The translations under genes and the position numbers were made by a program. From positions 124,001 to 188,000 of the forward strand of contig CBDDKF010000001.1 of NCBI GenBank assembly GCA_965230015.1: a DNA stretch of 64,000 nucleotides, in the 5' to 3' direction. The notes beneath the pieces were generated by a model. That model was not told where the DNA came from. It did not search any database and saw nothing but the letters and a program-made list of their open reading frames with translations. Within the stretch, counting starts at the first letter, position 1. Each line of letters opens with the position of its first letter. Source of the stretch: JABSQH01 sp965230015. GTDB taxonomy: Bacteria; Actinomycetota; Acidimicrobiia; Acidimicrobiales; Ilumatobacteraceae. Below, piece by piece: positions 29,759-37,228 of the stretch.

Positions 29759-30268
29759 TCAGAGCATCAGCTGCATCGACACCACGTCGAGCCAGCGGCC
29801 GAACTTGCGGCCGACCTGGCGCTCGGTGCCGACGATCTCGAATCCGCACGCCTCGTGCAGCTTGATCGACGGCACGGTCGTTGCCTCGATGCGCGCCATC
29901 ACCGAGTGAAAGCCGTGTTGTCGGGCGTCGTCGACGATGTGGGTGAGCAGCGCCCTGCCGATGCCTCGGCGGGCTTGCTCGCGGTCGACGTACACCGAGT
30001 CCTCGACTGTCGGCCGGTAGGCGGCCCGTTCTTTGTACGGCGACAGCGACCCAAAACCGACCACCGCGCCATCGAGCTCGGCGACCACGGCGGCGAAGGC
30101 GCCCGACCGGTCTGCGAGCCATTGCCGCTGTGCCTCGAGCGTGCGGGGGACCAGATCGAAGGTGCTGGTGTAGCGCTCGACCTCGACGTTGTAGATCGCT
30201 CGGATCGCTTGTGCGTCGTCGACCGTCGCCGGCCGCAGCACGGGGGCAGAGTCGGAGCCCGCAGACAT
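29759..30268 (-). CDS. GNAT N-acetyltransferase, phosphinothricin acetyltransferase-like
   Basis: The 169-residue protein (start MSAGSDS, chosen over an upstream in-frame ATG because homology starts at LRPATVDDAQAIRAIYN and a TANNNT box sits seven bases upstream) resembles the Pat/Bar and YwnH branch of GNAT enzymes. These acetylate small amines such as phosphinothricin or methionine sulfone with acetyl-CoA. The acetyl-CoA loop is VYVDREQARRGIGRALL (residues about 95-111), followed by the usual IEATTVPSIKLHEACGFE and a FGRWLDVVSMQ end. Family length is about 165-180, so it is complete. It converges on RHS copy 3 and its 3' end also survives as a relic after copy 2. The substrate cannot be told from sequence. 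Confidence 0.85.
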   Translation of the reverse strand: MSAGSDSAPVLRPATVDDAQAIRAIYNVEVERYTSTFDLVPRTLEAQRQWLADRSGAFAAVVAELDGAVVGFGSLSPYKERAAYRPTVEDSVYVDREQARRGIGRALLTHIVDDARQHGFHSVMARIEATTVPSIKLHEACGFEIVGTERQVGRKFGRWLDVVSMQLML

Positions 30269-30275
30269 CGGCGGC

Positions 30276-30281
30276 ACGGTA
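30276..30281 (-). promoter_or_regulatory. Predicted -10 box for the GNAT gene
   Basis: On the minus strand TACCGT is followed by seven bases and then ATG, with no Shine-Dalgarno. This fits a leaderless transcript. Confidence 0.4.
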
Positions 30282-30424
30282 GCGGCCCGGCGCCGGCACA
30301 CCGTCGCCAGTTCACGGTTTCCGCGGCCAAACACGGCGTGGTTCTCCCACCGGCGGCGGTACACTGCCCGGCCGGCGTAGCGCTGCTGCGCTGGTCAAGG
30401 GCGCCCCGGCGTCCGACACAGAGC

Positions 30425-30497
30425 GCCCTCTTAGCTCAGTCGGCAGAGCACAGCCATGGTAAGGCTGGTGTCGTGGGTTCGATTCCCACAGAGGGCT
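30425..30497 (+). tRNA. tRNA-Thr (anticodon GGT)
   Basis: Acceptor GCCCTCT pairs with AGAGGGC at 30490-30496. The anticodon stem CAGCC/GGCTG holds the loop ATGGTAA, so the anticodon is GGT, reading ACC/ACU. The T arm GTGGGTTCGATTCCCAC is standard. No CCA is encoded. It is first in the tRNA-Thr, tRNA-Met, tuf cluster. Confidence 0.95.
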
Positions 30498-30538
30498 CGA
30501 CCAGTGGTCCGGCTCGCCGGGCCGCGAGCCAAACCCTC

Positions 30539-30615
30539 GGCGGCGTAGCTCAGTTGGTCAGAGCATCCGGCTCATAATCGGAAGGTCATCGGTTCAAGTC
30601 CGATCGCCGCTACCA
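30539..30615 (+). tRNA. tRNA-Met (anticodon CAT), probably elongator
   Basis: The acceptor GGCGGCG pairs with CGCCGCT, with a G-U pair at 1-72, then A and an encoded CCA. The anticodon loop is CTCATAA. The T arm TCGGTTCAAGTCCGA is regular. The anticodon stem lacks the three G-C pairs of initiators (it is TCCGG/TCGGA), which favours an elongator. A modified tRNA-Ile reading AUA cannot be ruled out from the anticodon alone, but the position before tuf and rpmG matches tRNA-Met in other actinobacteria. Confidence 0.92.
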
Positions 30616-30676
30616 AGTACACGTCCATCTCGATCACAACCAACAGTCACGAAGACATCCCAGGAGCACAAGGGTC

Positions 30677-31861
30677 ATGAGCAAGGAAAAGTTTGAGCGT
30701 AATAAGACGCATGTGAATATTGGGACGATGGGTCATATTGACCATGGGAAGACGACGTTGACGGCGGCGATTTCGAAGACGTTGTCGGAGCGTGGGTTGG
30801 CTGATTTTGCGGCGTTTGACACGATTGATAAGGCGCCGGAGGAGAAGGCTCGGGGTATTACGATTTCGATTGCTCATATTGAGTATGAGACGGAGAATCG
30901 GCATTACGCGCATGTGGATATGCCGGGGCATGCTGACTACATCAAGAACATGATCACCGGCGCGGCGCAGGTGGACGGCGCGATTTTGGTGGTCGCGGCC
31001 ACTGATGGTCCGATGCCGCAGACTCGTGAGCACGTGTTGTTGGCGCGTCAGGTGGGTGTGCCGTACATCGTGGTGGCGTTGAACAAGTCCGACATGGTCG
31101 ATGACGAAGAACTGATCGAGCTGGTCGAGCTCGAAGTCCGCGAACTTCTGAACGAGTATGAGTTCCCTGGTGATGACGCCCCGGTGATCCAAGTCTCTGC
31201 ACTCAAGGCCCTCGAGGGTGACAGCGAGTGGCAGGAGAAGATCATGGAGCTGATGAATGCCTGTGATGAGTACATCCCTGAGCCGGTGCGTGAGTTGGAC
31301 AAGCCGTTCTTGATGCCGATTGAGGATGTGTTCACGATCACGGGTCGTGGCACCGTGGTGACCGGGAAGGTGGAGCAGGGTGTGATCCACACCGGTGACG
31401 AGATTGAGATCGTCGGGTTGCGGGAGACGCAGAAGACGACGTGCACTGGTGTGGAGATGTTCCGGAAGTTGCTCGATGAGGGTCAGGCCGGTGACAACAT
31501 TGGTGCGCTACTTCGTGGCACTGATAAGGAGGATGTGGAGCGTGGTCAGGTGTTGTGTGCGCCTGGCAGCATTACTCCGCATACGAAGTTTGAGGGTCAG
31601 GTGTATGTGTTGAACAAGGATGAGGGTGGCCGTCATAAGCCGTTTTTCAACAATTACCGGCCGCAGTTCTTTTTCCGGACGACGGATGTGACGGGGACGA
31701 TTGAGTTGCCGTCGGGTACGGAGATGGTGATGCCGGGTGACAATGTGGAGATGACGGTCGAGTTGGGCAAGCCGATCGCTATGGACGAAGGCTTGCGGTT
31801 CGCGATTCGTGAGGGTGGCCGCACTGTTGGTGCCGGTCGGGTCACCAAGATCCTCGCCTGA
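30677..31861 (+). CDS. tuf: Elongation factor Tu, copy 1
   Basis: This 394-residue GTPase brings aminoacyl-tRNA to the ribosome. GHIDHGKT (19-26), RGITI (59-63), DMPGHADY (81-88), NKSD (136-139) and SAL (174-176) are the five G motifs; domains 2 and 3 follow to the conserved GGRTVGAGRVTKI end. AGGAG at about 30660 serves as the ribosome site. The coding DNA is identical, start to stop, to the second tuf at 51098, while flanks differ at once on both sides. Codons at both ends of the gene prefer T or G in third position, but a central stretch (about 30930-31230) prefers C, as the other ribosomal genes here do. Confidence 0.98.
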   Translation: MSKEKFERNKTHVNIGTMGHIDHGKTTLTAAISKTLSERGLADFAAFDTIDKAPEEKARGITISIAHIEYETENRHYAHVDMPGHADYIKNMITGAAQVDGAILVVAATDGPMPQTREHVLLARQVGVPYIVVALNKSDMVDDEELIELVELEVRELLNEYEFPGDDAPVIQVSALKALEGDSEWQEKIMELMNACDEYIPEPVRELDKPFLMPIEDVFTITGRGTVVTGKVEQGVIHTGDEIEIVGLRETQKTTCTGVEMFRKLLDEGQAGDNIGALLRGTDKEDVERGQVLCAPGSITPHTKFEGQVYVLNKDEGGRHKPFFNNYRPQFFFRTTDVTGTIELPSGTEMVMPGDNVEMTVELGKPIAMDEGLRFAIREGGRTVGAGRVTKILA

Positions 31862-31916
31862 GCCGACTGCCCACTGACGGCGACAACGACTCCAGAACGG
31901 AAGGGACGGCCTCGAC

Positions 31917-32081
31917 ATGGCCAAGAGCGACAAGCGGGTCAAGGTGACCCTCGAGTGCACACAGTGCAAGCGGCGCAACTACATCACGATGAAGTCGAAG
32001 ATCAACGATCGTGAGCGCCTGGAGATGAAGAAGTACTGCGCGCACGAGCGCACGCACACGCTGCACAAAGAGACGCGCTGA
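31917..32081 (+). CDS. rpmG: Ribosomal protein bL33
   Basis: The 54-residue product has CTQCKRRNYIT, MKSKINDRERLEMKKYCAHERTHTLHKETR, the bL33 signature. It keeps the first CxxC and a third Cys (KYC) but has no fourth Cys two residues later, so a full four-Cys zinc ribbon is not present. GAAGGGA lies about 12 bases before the ATG. It sits between tuf and tRNA-Trp as in other actinobacteria and is a component of the large ribosomal subunit near the E site. Confidence 0.95.
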   Translation: MAKSDKRVKVTLECTQCKRRNYITMKSKINDRERLEMKKYCAHERTHTLHKETR

Positions 32082-32161
32082 CGCTCGGACCGGCCAGGGC
32101 CCGGGGCGGGGTGCTCCGGTTGCGCTGGTACCCTCGCACAGGCGCCTCGGGCGCTAACCCG

Positions 32162-32234
32162 AGGGCAGTAGCTCAGCTGGTAGAGCATCGGTCTCCAAAA
32201 CCGACGGTCGGGGGTTCGAGTCCCTCCTGCCCTG
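32162..32234 (+). tRNA. tRNA-Trp (anticodon CCA)
   Basis: AGGGCAG pairs with CTGCCCT at 32227-32233, discriminator G, no encoded CCA. The anticodon stem TCGGT/ACCGA holds CTCCAAA, giving CCA. The T arm GGGGGTTCGAGTCCCTC is regular. Its place just before secE is the usual actinobacterial one. Confidence 0.95.
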
Positions 32235-32281
32235 CGTCTCACGAAGAAATAGATCACTAGCGACAGATCGCAGAGAACCAC

Positions 32282-32581
32282 GTGTCACTCGATGACCTCA
32301 ACCGCGAGCAGAAGCGTCAGCTTCGCAAGATGGGCGCCCTCGACGACGAGGGGCGCACCACCCGCGCGCCGCGGCAGCAGAAGAAGCAGAGCGACCGGGT
32401 CGGCCCGGTCGAGTACCTGCGCGAGGTACGCGATGAGATGCGCAAGGTTGCCTGGCCCAAGCGGCCCGAGGTACGGCGCTACTCGATCATCGTGATCATC
32501 ACCGTGGTGATCTACACGGCGATGGTCGGCGGTTTCGACTACCTGTTCGGCCAGTGGTCGCAGTGGTTCTACTCGTCGTGA
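32282..32581 (+). CDS. secE: Preprotein translocase subunit SecE
   Basis: The 99-residue protein starts with GTG. It has a charged cytoplasmic N-terminus (about 45 residues), then the amphipathic helix VEYLREVRDEMRKVAWPKRPEVRR with the family signature VAWP, and one membrane span SIIVIITVVIYTAMVGGFDYLF. SecE clamps SecY in the Sec translocon. The gene is 15 bp ahead of nusG, the near-universal pairing. Confidence 0.96.
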   Translation: MSLDDLNREQKRQLRKMGALDDEGRTTRAPRQQKKQSDRVGPVEYLREVRDEMRKVAWPKRPEVRRYSIIVIITVVIYTAMVGGFDYLFGQWSQWFYSS

Positions 32582-32596
32582 CCGGAGCGAATCGAC

Positions 32597-33550
32597 ATGA
32601 CTGACGACACCACCACCACCGACGACATCACCAGCGACGACGCGGTGGCCACCGACGCAGCCGAGGGCGAGAGCGCCGCGGCGCTGGCCGACCTCCTGCC
32701 TGTGGGCGACGCCAACGTGGCCGATGTCGCCGTCGACGACGTGACGACCGACGAGGTCGCCGTCGCTGCCGACGACACCACCATCGAAGACGGCGTCGTC
32801 ACCAGCGATGCCGCCGTTGACGATGTCGCCGATACGGCGATCACCGACGACGTCGACACCGCCGATGCGGTCGACGCATCGATCGTCGACGACGAAAGCG
32901 CGGAAGCCGCCGAGGCCATCGACGACGAGTCGGCCGACGTGGTCGACGGCGAGGCCACCGAACAGGCGCCGGCCCCCGACCCGATGGACGACCCGCTCCT
33001 GCGCCCCGGCCAGTGGTACGTCGTGCACACCCAGTCGGGCTACGAAAAGAAGGTCACCGCCAACCTGCAGGCCCGCATCTCGTCGATGAACATGGAAGAC
33101 AAGATCTTCGAAGTGGTCATCCCCACCGAAGAGGTCGACGAGTACAAGAACGGCAAGAAGCAGACCGTGCAGCGCAAGGTCTTCCCCGGCTATCTGCTCG
33201 TCCGCTGCAAGATGGACGACGAGTCGTGGTACTGCGTGCGCAACACGCCCGGCATCACGGGCTTCGTCGGCCAAAGCCGCCAGGGACAGAAGCCCACGCC
33301 GCTGTCGCGTCGTGAGGTGAAGACATTCCTCGCCCCGAAGACCGACGGCGCCGAGGCGGCACCACGCCGCAAGGCCAAGCTCGAGTACGAAGAGGGCGAG
33401 AGCGTGCGCGTGAAGGAAGGCCCGTTCGCCGACTTCACGGGCGAGATCGCCGAGATCAACGCCGACCACATGAAGCTGAAGGTCCTCGTCAACATCTTCG
33501 GCCGGGAAACCCTGGTCGAGATGGACTTCAGCCAGGTCGCCAAGCTCTGA
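32597..33550 (+). CDS. nusG: Transcription antitermination factor NusG with long acidic N-terminal extension
   Basis: Residues about 130-317 are a normal NusG: NGN domain (GQWYVVHTQSGYEKKVTANLQ, VFPGYLLVRC, RNTPGITGFVG) and C-terminal KOW (YEEGESVRVKEGPFADFTGEIAEIN). It binds RNA polymerase and Rho or S10. Ahead of it lie about 125 residues made almost wholly of Asp, Glu, Thr, Ala and Val (TDDTTTTDD, DDVTTDEVAVAADD), predicted to be disordered. Acidic extensions are known in actinobacterial NusG, but this one is on the long side. GGAGCG before the ATG supports the start. Confidence 0.95.
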   Translation: MTDDTTTTDDITSDDAVATDAAEGESAAALADLLPVGDANVADVAVDDVTTDEVAVAADDTTIEDGVVTSDAAVDDVADTAITDDVDTADAVDASIVDDESAEAAEAIDDESADVVDGEATEQAPAPDPMDDPLLRPGQWYVVHTQSGYEKKVTANLQARISSMNMEDKIFEVVIPTEEVDEYKNGKKQTVQRKVFPGYLLVRCKMDDESWYCVRNTPGITGFVGQSRQGQKPTPLSRREVKTFLAPKTDGAEAAPRRKAKLEYEEGESVRVKEGPFADFTGEIAEINADHMKLKVLVNIFGRETLVEMDFSQVAKL

Positions 33551-33613
33551 GCTCCGCGCTCGCGACCGTCACGAACCACCCCCAGACGAAGTAGATCGAG
33601 AAAGAACCCACCC

Positions 33614-34039
33614 ATGGCGCAGAAGAACGTCGTCGCAGTTGTCAAGATTCAGATCGAAGCCGGCAAGGCCAGCCCTGCCCCGCCCGTCGGTACCGCGCTC
33701 GGCCCGCACGGCATCGCCATCATGGACTTCGTCAAGGCGTACAACGCGCAGACCGAGTCGCAAGCCGGCACCGTCGTCCCCACCGAGATCACGATCTACG
33801 AGGATCGCTCGTTCGACTTCATCCTGAAGACCCCGCCCACCGCAGTGCTGATCCGTCAGAAGGCGGGCCTCGACAAGGCGGCCGACAACCCCGGCGCCGA
33901 AACGGCCGGCTCGATCACCGAGGCCGATCTCGAAGAGATCGCCCAGATCAAGATGCCCGACCTCAACGCCTACGACCTCGAAGCCGCCAAGCTGCAAGTT
34001 CGCGGCACCGCCCGCTCGATGGGCATCGAGGTCGCGTAA
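33614..34039 (+). CDS. rplK: Ribosomal protein uL11
   Basis: 141 residues, normal length. VVKIQIEAGKASPAPPVGTALGPHGI is the N-terminal methylated and stringent-response (RelA-sensing) region; the C-terminal domain (KTPPTAVLIRQKAGL, GTARSMGIEV) binds the 23S rRNA GTPase centre. It follows nusG by 63 bp and precedes rplA, the universal pair. Confidence 0.97.
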   Translation: MAQKNVVAVVKIQIEAGKASPAPPVGTALGPHGIAIMDFVKAYNAQTESQAGTVVPTEITIYEDRSFDFILKTPPTAVLIRQKAGLDKAADNPGAETAGSITEADLEEIAQIKMPDLNAYDLEAAKLQVRGTARSMGIEVA

Positions 34040-34137
34040 CAGTCGTCTCTGAGACGATCGTTACATCCGAATCACCAACCACCGCCTGGACCGGGAACAC
34101 CTCGCCCGGCCGGCTCAACCACACGAGGGAGACCACC

Positions 34138-34833
34138 ATGTCCGGCAAGAAGTACGCCGACGCACAGAAGAAGTTCGACCGCGATCAGTTCTACGGCCCT
34201 GCCGAAGCGCTGAATCTCGTGAAGACGATGGCCTCGGCCAAGTTCGACGAAAGCATCGACGTGTCGGTGCGACTGGGCGTCGACCCCCGCAAGGCCGACC
34301 AAATGGTGCGCGGCACCGTCGCCCTGCCATCGGGCACCGGCAAGGACGTACGCGTCGCCGTGTTCGCCTCCGGTGACGCCGCCGACCAAGCCCGTGAAGC
34401 CGGCGCCGACGTGGTCGGTGCCGACGACCTCGCTGCCGACGTCGAGGCCGGCAAGATGGACTTCGACCTCGTGATCGCCTCGCCCGACATGATGCCGCTC
34501 GTCGGACGTCTCGGGCGGGTGCTCGGTCCCCGTGGCCTGATGCCCAACCCGAAGACCGGCACGGTGACCCCGGACGTTGCCAAGGCCGTCGGCGAGTTCA
34601 AGGGCGGCAAGGTCGAGTATCGCACCGATCGTTACGGCAACGTGCATGTGCCCGTCGGCAAGGCCAGCTTCGAGCCCGATGCGCTCGAGACCAACTTCCG
34701 TGCCGTGCTCGACGAGCTCCAGCGCGTGAAGCCCGCATCGTCGAAGGGCCGCTACCTGAAGAAGATCACGCTGTCGTCCACCATGGGCCCCGGCGTGCGC
34801 GTCGACACCAACCGCCTCAAGGCCGACGCCTGA
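34138..34833 (+). CDS. rplA: Ribosomal protein uL1
   Basis: 231 residues. The signature region is MPLVGRLGRVLGPRGLMPNPKTGTVTPDV (about 120-148). uL1 forms the mobile L1 stalk and in many bacteria represses its own operon by binding a leader mimic of its rRNA site. A GAGGGAG ribosome site lies about 8 bases before the ATG. Confidence 0.97.
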   Translation: MSGKKYADAQKKFDRDQFYGPAEALNLVKTMASAKFDESIDVSVRLGVDPRKADQMVRGTVALPSGTGKDVRVAVFASGDAADQAREAGADVVGADDLAADVEAGKMDFDLVIASPDMMPLVGRLGRVLGPRGLMPNPKTGTVTPDVAKAVGEFKGGKVEYRTDRYGNVHVPVGKASFEPDALETNFRAVLDELQRVKPASSKGRYLKKITLSSTMGPGVRVDTNRLKADA

Positions 34834-35062
34834 TCGCACGTCGCGTCCAGCGGCACCGCCGCTAGCCTGCACATCTCACAACCCAACCGGTTGCTTGCCG
34901 CAGACCGTTGGTCCCACCGATCCAGCCGGATCACTGGGGTAATGGACATCGTCCGCCAACCGAGGTGCATCCCAACGTCGAGCCCGCGTCAGCGGCGCTC
35001 CTCGTCGGTGTTCGCATCGCCAGCGAGCACCACGAGTACCACGAAAGGAGGATGCACCTCAG
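34834..35062 (+). promoter_or_regulatory. rplJ leader region
   Basis: A 229-bp gap with no gene precedes rplJ. In bacteria this leader usually folds to bind the L10-L12 complex and controls rplJL. It ends in a very strong AAAGGAGG (about 35044-35051). No clear promoter or terminator was recognised by eye, and the L10-binding fold was not modelled. Confidence 0.4.
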
Positions 35063-35599
35063 ATGACCACTACGAGTCCGCGACCCGACAAGGTCGCCAT
35101 CGTCGAGGAGATCACCGGCAAGCTCAACGACAGCGTCGCCGTGTTCGTGTCGGAGTACCGCGGGATGACCGTCGGTGAACTCGCCGACCTGCGCACGCCG
35201 CTGCGTGACGCCGGCGCCGAGCACAAGGTGTACAAGAACACCCTGGCACGGCTGGCGGCGAACAACGCCGGCTACGAAAGCCTCGCCGAACACCTACTCG
35301 GTCCGACCGCTCTGACCTTCGTCACCGGCGATTCGGTGGCCGCCGCCAAGGCGCTCACCGATCAGGCCAAGGCCAACTCCAACCTCGTTGTCAAAGGTGG
35401 CGTGTTGGGCGATAGCCCGATGTCCGCCGACGACGTGAAGGCGCTGGCCAGCTTGCCGTCGCGCGAAGAGTTGCTGGCCACGTTCGCCGGAGCCCTGCAG
35501 GCCCCGCTGAACCGCACCGCCAGCTTGCTCGCGGCGCTGCCGCGCAACTTCGCCTACGGCTTGTCGGCCTACATCGACCAGCAGGAACAGGCTGCCTGA
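35063..35599 (+). CDS. rplJ: Ribosomal protein uL10
   Basis: 178 residues. The N-terminal RNA-binding domain includes KVAIVEEITGKLNDSVAVFVSEYRGMTVGEL and YKNTLARLAA; the C-terminal helix that carries L12 dimers ends in FAYGLSAYIDQQEQAA. It forms the base of the L7/L12 stalk. The ATG lies 11 bases after AAAGGAGG; an ATG at 35052 touching that site is out of frame. Confidence 0.96.
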   Translation: MTTTSPRPDKVAIVEEITGKLNDSVAVFVSEYRGMTVGELADLRTPLRDAGAEHKVYKNTLARLAANNAGYESLAEHLLGPTALTFVTGDSVAAAKALTDQAKANSNLVVKGGVLGDSPMSADDVKALASLPSREELLATFAGALQAPLNRTASLLAALPRNFAYGLSAYIDQQEQAA

Positions 35600-35697
35600 T
35601 CTCCGCAGTGGGCCACGTCCCACGGCGATGACGATTTCTCCAGAACTCCGGTGCCCGCCGAGCGGCGGCACCATCGCACGAAAGTGAATCAACCACG

Positions 35698-36087
35698 ATG
35701 GCTACGAAAGACGACATTCTTGAATCCATTAGCAACATGACCGTGATCGAGCTCAAGGAGCTCCTCGACGCGTTCGAAGAGAAGTTCGAGGTCACCGCTG
35801 CGGCTCCGGTCGCGGTGGCGGCAGCGGGCGCTCCTGCGGCTGGCGGCGGCGACGCCGACGGCGGCGGCGACGAGCAGACCGAGTTCGACGTGATCCTGGC
35901 GGCCGCTGGCGGCCAGAAGATCCAGGTCGTGAAGACGGTCAAGGACATCCTCGGCGTTGGCCTGAAGGACGCCAAGGACCTCGTCGACGGCGCACCCAAG
36001 CCGATCCTCGAGAAGGCCAGCAAGGCCGATGCCGAAGACGCCAAGGCCAAGCTCGAAGAGGTTGGCGCCGAGATCGAACTCAAGTGA
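35698..36087 (+). CDS. rplL: Ribosomal protein bL12
   Basis: 129 residues. Dimerising N-terminal domain (DDILESISNMTVIELKELLDAFEEKFEV), an Ala/Gly-rich hinge (AAAPVAVAAAGAPAAGGGDADGGG), and a C-terminal domain with KIQVVKTVKDILGVGLKDAKDLVDGAP that recruits translational GTPases. Last gene of this ribosomal block; a strong hairpin follows. Confidence 0.97.
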   Translation: MATKDDILESISNMTVIELKELLDAFEEKFEVTAAAPVAVAAAGAPAAGGGDADGGGDEQTEFDVILAAAGGQKIQVVKTVKDILGVGLKDAKDLVDGAPKPILEKASKADAEDAKAKLEEVGAEIELK

Positions 36088-36175
36088 TCACCGGCCTGCG
36101 AACAGCAGGCTGACATCGCCAACACGGCGATCGGTATCGATCACACGCTGATCGACCAACGAGGACAACTACGAA

Positions 36176-36207
36176 CGATGCCCGGCAGGGTGACCTGCCG
36201 GGCATCG
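36176..36207 (+). terminator. Hairpin terminator after rplL
   Basis: A perfect 14-bp stem, CGATGCCCGGCAGG (36176-36189) and its complement (36194-36207), with loop GTGA. There is no U tract after it, as is common in actinobacteria. It lies between rplL and the convergent desaturase gene and could act in both directions. Confidence 0.8.
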
Positions 36208-36238
36208 TCGCGTCCGGACCGCCGCCCAGGGCGGAGGC

Positions 36239-37120
36239 TCAGCTTGGGACCGGGTGGGCGTGGCGTGCGGGTGCGTCCGGTGCAACGAGACCTTCGTAGT
36301 AGCCGGCGGGCGCTCCCCATGCGAGACGCCAGCGATTGGCGAAGCCCTCGGTGGTGCGCAGGTTGGCGAGCAGGCGACGGAACTCGAGGAAGTGGGCGTC
36401 GATCGGATTGGTCGTGCCGAGGGGCACGGTGAGCCCGTACGTCGGCGTCTCCTCCTCGGCTTGGAAGGTGCCGAAGATGCGGTCGAGGACGATGAACATC
36501 CCGGCGTAGTTCTTGTCGAGGTACTTGTCGTCGGCGCCGTGGTGCACCCGATGATGTGACGCCGTGTTGAACACGTACTCGATCGGGCGCGGGAGCTTCC
36601 CGATGACCTCGGTGTGGATCCACCCCTGATACGCCAAGTTGAACGTGCCGACGGCGAGGATCAGTACGGGATCGAACCCGATGAGGGCCATCGGGACGAA
36701 GAACGCGTTGGTGAAGATCGCGTCGGTGAACGAGATGCGATACGCCGTCGTCTGGTTGAACACCGGCGAGCTGTGGTGCACCGAATGGATCAGGGCCCAG
36801 AGCCATGCCACGCGGTGTTCGGCGCGGTGCATCCAGTAGTAGTTCACGTCGTACACGACGATCGCCAGAAGAATCGCGAGCGGCGTGGTCGCGATGGTCC
36901 ACGGCGTCAGTGACGAGACCAGTCCGAGCACGGCCGCCCACATCACGGTCGTCAGCCCACCGACGAGGAACAGCGGGGGAATCGTGCTGAGGTTGGCGCC
37001 CATCTCTTTCCACAGCTGGCGGTTCATCTGCCCGCGCCGCCAATAGCGCCACAGGTCAGCGAAGAACAGCAGTAGGCCGGCGAGCGTGAGCACGAGGCCG
37101 ACGAAGGCGAGCGTTTCCAT
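36239..37120 (-). CDS. Sterol desaturase/fatty acid hydroxylase family membrane protein
   Basis: The protein (293 residues from METLAFV) has the histidine clusters of integral-membrane di-iron oxygenases: HRAEH (98-102), HSVHH (112-116) and HHRVHH (189-194), with NYYWMHR just before the first, plus about four hydrophobic segments. Members hydroxylate or desaturate sterols, fatty acids, ceramides or carotenoids; the substrate here is unknown. An upstream ATG 12 codons earlier is less likely because TAGGTT lies seven bases before the chosen ATG. It is divergent from a TetR gene across 108 bp, so it is a likely target of that repressor. It is inserted between rplL and rpoB, which are usually neighbours. 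Confidence 0.8.
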   Translation of the reverse strand: METLAFVGLVLTLAGLLLFFADLWRYWRRGQMNRQLWKEMGANLSTIPPLFLVGGLTTVMWAAVLGLVSSLTPWTIATTPLAILLAIVVYDVNYYWMHRAEHRVAWLWALIHSVHHSSPVFNQTTAYRISFTDAIFTNAFFVPMALIGFDPVLILAVGTFNLAYQGWIHTEVIGKLPRPIEYVFNTASHHRVHHGADDKYLDKNYAGMFIVLDRIFGTFQAEEETPTYGLTVPLGTTNPIDAHFLEFRRLLANLRTTEGFANRWRLAWGAPAGYYEGLVAPDAPARHAHPVPS

Positions 37121-37127
37121 GGGCAGC

Positions 37128-37133
37128 AACCTA
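37128..37133 (-). promoter_or_regulatory. Predicted -10 box for the desaturase-like gene
   Basis: On the minus strand TAGGTT is followed by seven bases and ATG, with no Shine-Dalgarno, as for a leaderless mRNA. Confidence 0.45.
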
Positions 37134-37156
37134 CGGCCGTCACGTTCTATTTGCAA

Positions 37157-37179
37157 GTGACTGTCACAACGACGGTGAC
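37157..37179. promoter_or_regulatory. Candidate TetR operator between the desaturase and tetR genes
   Basis: GTGACTGTCAC (37157-37167) is an 11-bp palindrome, and its second half GTCAC pairs again with GTGAC at 37175-37179 across seven bases, so three half-sites overlap. The site is between the two divergent genes' -10 boxes, a typical place for a TetR-family operator. Confidence 0.45.
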
Positions 37180-37215
37180 TTGTGTCTTGGACTGAGCTCT
37201 CGGTCTGGCGGCCGC

Positions 37216-37221
37216 TACTCT
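37216..37221 (+). promoter_or_regulatory. Predicted -10 box for the TetR gene at 37229
   Basis: TACTCT is seven bases before the GTG start and no ribosome site is present, fitting a leaderless transcript. Confidence 0.4.
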
Positions 37222-37228
37222 TGACGTC

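Noticed and set aside
30539..30615. Initiator tRNA-fMet for the CAT tRNA.
   Set aside because: The anticodon stem lacks the three consecutive G-C pairs of initiators and the 1-72 position is G-U rather than a C-A type mismatch.
35052..35062. ATG at 35052 right after AAAGGAGG as a start of rplJ.
   Set aside because: It is out of frame with uL10 and too close to the ribosome site.
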